Shown: positions 42,465 to 47,168 of the stretch, piece after piece | How positions within the stretch are numbered: the stretch's first letter is position 1 | Layout of the letters: each line of letters starts with the position of its first letter | NCBI GenBank assembly: GCA_947379975.1 | Contig: CANCPF010000015.1 | Coordinates: forward strand, 1-47,168 | DNA: 47,168 bases | Direction of reading: 5' to 3' | From: Methylophilaceae bacterium | GTDB taxonomy: Bacteria > Pseudomonadota > Gammaproteobacteria > Burkholderiales > Methylophilaceae | Notes under the pieces: model-generated | Database searches by the model: none | What the model was told of the DNA's origin: nothing | The model's input: only the letters and a program-made list of their open reading frames with translations | Translations under genes and position numbers: made by a program

Positions 42465-43589
42465 TCATAGCACTTTGAACGGCGCTCTTTGCTCAAGCTC
42501 TGAAGTATAAGCGGCAATACTTAGTGACTCTTTGGTCAAAAAATCACTTATCGCTACAGCAAAGTCTGGATGCGCAAGTTTGTGAAATGAACAGGTCGGC
42601 CTAGGCTTAAAGCCTCGCGCCAACTTGTGCTCCCCTTGCGCTCCACCTTCAAAGTATTTGATTTTTTCCGCAATACAAAACTCCTGAGCTTGGTAATAGC
42701 AAAGCTCAAAATGCAAATTAGGCACATAGCGCAAAGCGCCCCAATAACGGCCATACAAAGTGGTTTGATGATAAATATTAAGCGCACTAGCCACAGGAAT
42801 ATCATCTACACAAGCGATGACTAATAAGATATTTTGCGGCATAGTTAAACCAATTTCTTGAAAGAATGCTCGGGTTAAATATGGCGTAGAGTGATGCTCA
42901 AGGTAGGTATTTTCATAGCATTGATAGAAAAAATCCCATTGTTCCGGGCTAACATCTTCACCTTTGATACGTTTACAGACAATATCAGAGGCGCTGACTT
43001 TTTTTCTTTCTTGACGTATCTTTTTACGCTTATCGTGACTTAAAACAGCTAAAAAATCATCAAAATCGCTAAAACCTTCATTCTCCCATCTGAATTGCAC
43101 ACCGTGGCGCTGCATCCAGCCATCTTGCAATAAGGCCGCTGCAGAGTCATCATCCGGGAAAATCACATGCACTGACGATAGCTTATGTTTAAGCATGGTT
43201 TCGCCTAAAGCGGCTATCATTAAAGCTTGAATTTCAATATTTTTGGCAAGTAATCTTGGACTAGTTATAGGCGTAAACGGAATAGCCGCCAATAATTTTG
43301 GGTAGTAATTGAGGCCACTCCGCTGATAAGCGTCAGCCCAAGCCCAGTCGAACACGTACTCACCGTAAGAATGATTTTTTAAATAGAGCGGAATAGCGCC
43401 CACGAGTTCACCATCATCACGCACTAGCATTGGGTAAGACTGCCAACCAGTACCTTTGCCAACAGAATTCGAAGTTTCAAGCGCACTTAAAAAAGCATGA
43501 CTTAACAACGGCATATCACCAACTAAAGCATCCCATTGATTCGCATCAACCTGCCCAATACTATCGGTAATTTCTAGGATCAAACTCAT
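42465..43589 (-). CDS. FemAB/GNAT-like protein of the DUF482 family (374 aa)
   Basis: The protein matches the DUF482 (FemAB-like, peptidogalycan biosynthesis) family. WDALVGDMPLLSHAFLSALE lies near the N-terminus, then LVGAIPLYLKNHSYGEYVFDWAWADAYQRSGLNYYPKLLAAIPFTP. Later motifs are LSHDKRKKIRQERKKV, ALNIYHQTTLYGRYWGA and KYFEGGAQGEHKLARGFKP. These suggest an N-acyltransferase fold; the substrate is not known. The frame is open 64 codons upstream (to 43781), but that part is Cys/Tyr-rich and atypical, so I start at MSLILEI (43589). It is divergent from the EEP gene. Confidence 0.85.
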   Translation of the reverse strand: MSLILEITDSIGQVDANQWDALVGDMPLLSHAFLSALETSNSVGKGTGWQSYPMLVRDDGELVGAIPLYLKNHSYGEYVFDWAWADAYQRSGLNYYPKLLAAIPFTPITSPRLLAKNIEIQALMIAALGETMLKHKLSSVHVIFPDDDSAAALLQDGWMQRHGVQFRWENEGFSDFDDFLAVLSHDKRKKIRQERKKVSASDIVCKRIKGEDVSPEQWDFFYQCYENTYLEHHSTPYLTRAFFQEIGLTMPQNILLVIACVDDIPVASALNIYHQTTLYGRYWGALRYVPNLHFELCYYQAQEFCIAEKIKYFEGGAQGEHKLARGFKPRPTCSFHKLAHPDFAVAISDFLTKESLSIAAYTSELEQRAPFKVL

Positions 43590-43871
43590 ATATTGAGACT
43601 CTAAATGTAAGGCTGTATTAGCAGAGCAAATCTGCACTGAACCAGTATAACGGCTTTTTAGGCGTATGCACGCCGCATTACAATGCGTGTAATATCCGAT
43701 CATTGCTAGATAAATAAGTTTTACCTGCGCCCATTTTATATAGCTAGACACGATGAAATGCAGATAAGCTAAATAAACCAAGCCTACAGTTCAGTGCGCT
43801 ATTAGGCATTGCTTAAAAGAGCGATTGTTGTATGATTAATCCAATGAAGCGCCATATTCACTGAGATTAAT

Positions 43872-44624
43872 TTGCACAACACACTACGCATCGCAACATT
43901 TAATATTCATAAAGGCGTTACACATTTTAACGCTCGCTTTGCCTTGCACCATCAAAGGGACATGCTCAGAAAATTACAGTCAGACATAGTCTTTCTGCAA
44001 GAAGTGCGTGAGGAACACGCACAGCATAGTCAACGTTTCAAAGCTTGGCCCGCATTCGGTCAGGCAGAGTTTTTGGCAGATTCAGTCTGGCCAGACTATG
44101 CCTATGGTAAAAATTCAGTCTACCCAGCAGGCCATCATGGCAACGCCTTACTTTCTAAGTTTCCAATTATCAATAGCACTAACCAAGACATTTCTGCACA
44201 CACTTCTGAACAGCGCGGTATGTTGCATTGTGAAATCAAGGTTGAACATTGGGATACATCCCTACATGCAGTTTGCGTGCATCTGGGCTTGTTTGCGAAG
44301 TGGCGTAAACAGCAATTATTAAGTGTTGCTGAATATATTGAGCAACACGTACCGGCAGCTGCACCGCTGATTATTGCCGGAGATTTTAACGATTGGGGTG
44401 TGAGTAGTGGACGCGTTTTTGCTGAACGATTGAATCTGCATGAAGTGTTCGAGCATCATGCCGGCAAACACGCGAAAAGCTTCCCTTCGTGGCTGCCAAT
44501 GTTGCGACTCGATCGAATTTATATACGCGGCTTCCGAGTCAAACATGTCGAAGTGCACTCCGGGCCTCAATTTATTAAAGTATCTGACCACGCAATTCTC
44601 ACGGCAACATTAAATAGAATATGA
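43872..44624 (+). CDS. Endonuclease/exonuclease/phosphatase-family hydrolase (250 aa)
   Basis: This EEP-fold enzyme has LRIATFNIHKG at the start, DIVFLQEVREEH (catalytic Glu), GNALLSKFPI, VCVHLGLF, IIAGDFNDW (metal Asp/Asn) and the final SDHAILTATL (catalytic Asp-His). The conserved N-terminal strand requires a TTG start at 43872; the first ATG comes 30 codons later, inside the fold. It is always close to cardiolipin synthase B in many proteobacteria (YbhP-ClsB pair), and the stop overlaps the next start by four bases. The substrate may be a phospholipid headgroup or nucleic acid; this is not resolved. Confidence 0.88.
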   Translation: MHNTLRIATFNIHKGVTHFNARFALHHQRDMLRKLQSDIVFLQEVREEHAQHSQRFKAWPAFGQAEFLADSVWPDYAYGKNSVYPAGHHGNALLSKFPIINSTNQDISAHTSEQRGMLHCEIKVEHWDTSLHAVCVHLGLFAKWRKQQLLSVAEYIEQHVPAAAPLIIAGDFNDWGVSSGRVFAERLNLHEVFEHHAGKHAKSFPSWLPMLRLDRIYIRGFRVKHVEVHSGPQFIKVSDHAILTATLNRI

Positions 44625-45811
44625 CGCACTTTGTCGGTGGCAATCAGCTTAAACTATTACGCAATGGTGCAGAATATTTCCCTGCACTTGAAGCGGCTAT
44701 TGAATCTGCGCAGCATGAGATTCACCTACAAAGCTATATATATGCAGCCGATGCGACTGGCATTCAGATTGGAAATTTACTGAAGAAAGCAGCACTTCGC
44801 GGTGTAATGGTCAATGTATTGCTCGATGGATTTGGCTCCAAGGATTTACCACCATCATTTGTGAAGGAATTACAGCTCGCCAATGTGCAAGTCATGTTTT
44901 ACCGACCAAAAATATCGCCATGGACGCTCAAAAAAAATAGATTAAGGCGCTTACATCATAAAATGATTGTGATCGACTGTAAAATTGGATTTATTGGTGG
45001 CATTAATATTATCGACGACTTTGATGTGCCAAATCGCACACCCAACAACGTCCCACCACGCATTGATTATGCGGTTCAGATAGAAGGTAATTTAGTCCCA
45101 ACAATCGCATTAAATGTTGATAAGCTTTGGCGCCACACTTCATGGGCGCATTTACGCGCTTTAGATACAGATAACACAACACTCCCTAAAAATAAGTTAC
45201 TACGTATCGACCGACTAAAACACAACAATCATGGCACTAAAGCGGCACTAGTGTTACGAGACAATATGCTGCACAGGCGTGATATTGAAGAGGCTTACTT
45301 AACCGCAATTACGCAGGCACAATCAGAGATTATTATCGCAAACGCCTACTTTGTGCCGGGTAGAAGATTCAGACAGGCCTTATTGGATGCCGCCAAACGT
45401 GGCGTGAATGTAAAATTGCTGCTGCAAGGTCGTATGGAGTATTTTCTAATGTTTGCCACTCATGCGTTTTATAGTGACTTTCTGAAAAATGGTATTGAGA
45501 TCTACGAATATCGTAAAAGCTTTATGCATAGTAAAATCGCGGTAATCGATCAACATTGGGCGACGGTAGGCTCTTCAAATATCGATCCATTTAGCCTTTT
45601 TTTAGCGAGAGAGGCGAATCTGCTGGTAAGAAATACAGTGTTTGCAACAGAACTACGCAACGATGTTCTGGCATCCATTCAAGCGGGAGCGCATCAAATT
45701 TCACCACAGGAATGGTCGCGAGGCACTTTCGCAAAACGATTTTCCTCATGGCTTGCGTATGGATTAGTGCGCTGGTTTTTGGGATTAATTGGTCATTCTA
45801 ACGAGCAATAA
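44621..45811 (+). CDS. clsB: Cardiolipin synthase B, phospholipase D family (396 aa)
   Basis: Both HKD motifs are intact: HHKMIVIDCKIGFIGGINI and MHSKIAVIDQHWATVGSSNID. HEIHLQSYIYAADATG at the start and IIIANAYFVPGRRFRQAL before the second motif are ClsB-like. The protein lacks N-terminal membrane helices, unlike ClsA, and ends in a hydrophobic/basic segment (LAYGLVRWFLGLIG) that may touch the membrane. It makes cardiolipin from phosphatidylglycerol by transphosphatidylation. The ATGA overlap with the EEP gene shows coupling. Confidence 0.93.
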   Translation: MTHFVGGNQLKLLRNGAEYFPALEAAIESAQHEIHLQSYIYAADATGIQIGNLLKKAALRGVMVNVLLDGFGSKDLPPSFVKELQLANVQVMFYRPKISPWTLKKNRLRRLHHKMIVIDCKIGFIGGINIIDDFDVPNRTPNNVPPRIDYAVQIEGNLVPTIALNVDKLWRHTSWAHLRALDTDNTTLPKNKLLRIDRLKHNNHGTKAALVLRDNMLHRRDIEEAYLTAITQAQSEIIIANAYFVPGRRFRQALLDAAKRGVNVKLLLQGRMEYFLMFATHAFYSDFLKNGIEIYEYRKSFMHSKIAVIDQHWATVGSSNIDPFSLFLAREANLLVRNTVFATELRNDVLASIQAGAHQISPQEWSRGTFAKRFSSWLAYGLVRWFLGLIGHSNEQ

Positions 45812-45860
45812 AAAACCCACCTTTAAGCAAACTGAGACAGCTCATAAAAGTGGGTGATTT
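45810..45860. terminator. Bidirectional terminator between clsB and degP
   Basis: acccac (45815-45820) and gtgggt (45850-45855), extended by ctttaa/ataaaa, enclose a long loop between two converging genes. An A-run precedes and T-rich bases follow, so it can act on both strands. The long loop makes it weaker than average. Confidence 0.5.
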
Positions 45861-45884
45861 AATAGATATTATTGTTAAAGTAAA

Positions 45885-47168
45885 TTATTTGCTTATTTTA
45901 ATCGGTACATACAAAGTATTTTCAGCACGCTGAACTAAAACAGCAACAGTCTTGCCGGCGGCAGCGCTATTCACTTGCTTATTAAATTGCTCTAAACTTT
46001 GTATTTCACTATTATTTAAACCCAGTATCACATCTCCACGGCGTATTCCTGCTTGAGCTGCAGCACCCATGCTATCTATTACTAATAAGCCATTTTTACC
46101 ATTCAGTTTTTTCTTTTGTTGTGGAGTGAGTTCTTTAAGTATTAAACCAATTTTATTGGCTTCCACTTTGGCTGCAGGCTTATTACTTTGTGCTACTTCA
46201 GCCGACTCAGATGGCATTTCACCGACGCCTATACTCAACGTTTTGGCACCACCTTTACGCAATATCTCTACAACCGCAATTTTTCCTGGCTTGCTTGCAC
46301 CTACAGCTCTTGGCAAGTCGGCTGAAGTTACGATAACTTTGCCATCAAACTTGGTAATCACATCACCAGCTTCTAAACCACCTTTGTCGGCAGGACCATT
46401 TTTTTCTACTCCGGCCACTAAAGCACCATTAGTATTTTTCATACCAAAAGATTCTGCGAGGTCTTTAGTCAACTCTTGAATGGCGATACCTAACCATCCT
46501 CGTGTTACTTTTCCTGAAGATTTTAATTGATTAGAAACATCAATCGCTACATCAATCGGAATCGCAAATGACAGCCCCATAGATCCACCACTACGGCTAT
46601 AAATTTGTGAATTAATACCCACTACTTCACCCGCCAAATTGAACAATGGACCACCAGAGTTACCTGGATTAATCGCTACATCAGTCTGAATAAACGGTAC
46701 AAAGTTTTCTTGTGGCAAGGCCCGGCCTTTGGCGCTTACGATACCTGCTGTCATGGTGTTTTCCAAGCCAAACGGAGAACCAATCGCTGCCACCCACTCG
46801 CCCACCTTAAGTTTATTAGGTTCACCAACAGTGACTTTAGGTAAGCCCGTTGCTTCAATTTTAACCAACGCAACATCGGTACGCTTATCTGCGCCTATAA
46901 TTTTTGCTTTAAACTCACGTTTATCAAATAACTTAACGATTACTTCATCAGCTTCACTGACAACATGAGCATTGGTTAATATATAGCCGTCAGTGCTAAT
47001 AATAAAACCTGAACCTAGTGATTGAGATTTATAATCTGGCTGAGGGGTGCCATTTTGGCCAGGAGATCCGGGCATTCCTGGCATATTTGGAATACCAAAA
47101 CGCTTAAAAAACTCCTGCAATTGCTCATCATCTGGCATGCCTGGAATAGCCATAGCAGCAGCCTCTGT
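45885..47168 (-). CDS. degP: DegP/MucD-type periplasmic serine protease, N-terminus beyond the window
   Basis: The trypsin-like triad is visible: His in YILTNAHVVSEADEV, Asp in KRTDVALVKI and Ser in AINPGNSGGPLFN. Two PDZ domains follow, RGWLGIAIQELT...GGLEAGDVITKFDG and a C-terminal one ending GIRRGDVILGLNNSEI. The Gly/Pro-rich segment IPNMPGMPGSPGQNG precedes the protease domain. The frame is open to the window edge (five more codons before the first visible Met), so the signal peptide and true start lie outside. It degrades or refolds misfolded envelope proteins, as MucD/DegQ do. Confidence 0.93.
   Translation of the reverse strand, partial: TEAAAMAIPGMPDDEQLQEFFKRFGIPNMPGMPGSPGQNGTPQPDYKSQSLGSGFIISTDGYILTNAHVVSEADEVIVKLFDKREFKAKIIGADKRTDVALVKIEATGLPKVTVGEPNKLKVGEWVAAIGSPFGLENTMTAGIVSAKGRALPQENFVPFIQTDVAINPGNSGGPLFNLAGEVVGINSQIYSRSGGSMGLSFAIPIDVAIDVSNQLKSSGKVTRGWLGIAIQELTKDLAESFGMKNTNGALVAGVEKNGPADKGGLEAGDVITKFDGKVIVTSADLPRAVGASKPGKIAVVEILRKGGAKTLSIGVGEMPSESAEVAQSNKPAAKVEANKIGLILKELTPQQKKKLNGKNGLLVIDSMGAAAQAGIRRGDVILGLNNSEIQSLEQFNKQVNSAAAGKTVAVLVQRAENTLYVPIKISK

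Noticed and set aside
43590..43781. N-terminal extension of the FemAB-like gene to 43781
   Set aside because: The extra 64 residues have an atypical Cys/Tyr-rich composition and do not resemble the family. The internal Met at 43589 starts the conserved region.
1..47168. CRISPR arrays, insertion sequences, rRNA genes
   Set aside because: I saw no regularly spaced repeats, no transposase gene and no rRNA-like sequence. The only recombinase is the tRNA-adjacent integrase.

Overview
The window looks like chromosome from a betaproteobacterium of moderate to low GC content, most probably a methylotroph of the Methylophilaceae (Methylotenera-like). This is inferred from the nuoA-N operon ending in a DUF2818 gene, the lepA-lepB-DUF4845-rnc-era-recO-pdxJ-acpS order, and the AT-rich coding style. 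No rRNA or taxonomic marker is present to prove it.

Region 1 (about 190-9083) is an integrated mobile element lying against the 3' end of a tRNA-Val(GAC) gene. From the tRNA inwards it has a P4-type tyrosine integrase, a gene-poor AT-rich stretch with DnaA-box-like sites, and a tightly coupled minus-strand operon: AlpA-type regulator, 70-aa membrane protein, TOPRIM primase/RecA-like helicase, 124-aa TubC-docking-like protein, and two small element proteins. The distal part holds the apparent cargo: an orphan TadE-TadG pair and two tandem paralogous genes for 54/55-aa proteins I do not recognise. Matching repeats (taccaacaaaaa) near both ends look like integrase arm-binding sites and place the left end near 190-300. 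The first 110 bases are the tail of a YwqK/MORN-like gene outside the element.

Region 2 (9160-12030) has ordinary chromosomal genes: a 2OG-Fe(II) oxygenase, an NAD(P)-binding epimerase-like protein, an ADP-ribose pyrophosphatase and an exported protein. Region 3 (12330-27490, minus) is a complete 14-gene respiratory complex I operon plus DUF2818.

Region 4 (28111-32921) is a polyphosphate cluster: ppx on the plus strand, a histone-H1-like Ala/Lys/Pro-rich protein behind a near-perfect 29-nt palindrome, then sixA and ppk1 on the minus strand. ppk1 is preceded by a good match to a PhoB box with a -10 at the right distance, suggesting phosphate-starvation control.

Region 5 (33033-42242, minus) is one long run: lepA, lepB, DUF4845, rnc, era, recO, pdxJ, acpS, tcdA, DUF2256 and an iron-sulfur cryptochrome/photolyase. 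It joins translation, protein export, RNA processing, repair and cofactor synthesis. Region 6 (42465-47168) has a FemAB/GNAT-like protein, a divergent EEP-phosphohydrolase/cardiolipin-synthase-B pair, and a DegP/MucD protease running off the window end.

The most unusual material is in the integrated element (small paralog pair, orphan Tad pseudopilin pair, possible small RNA and origin) and in the polyphosphate cluster (H1-like protein with its palindrome, and the ppk Pho box).
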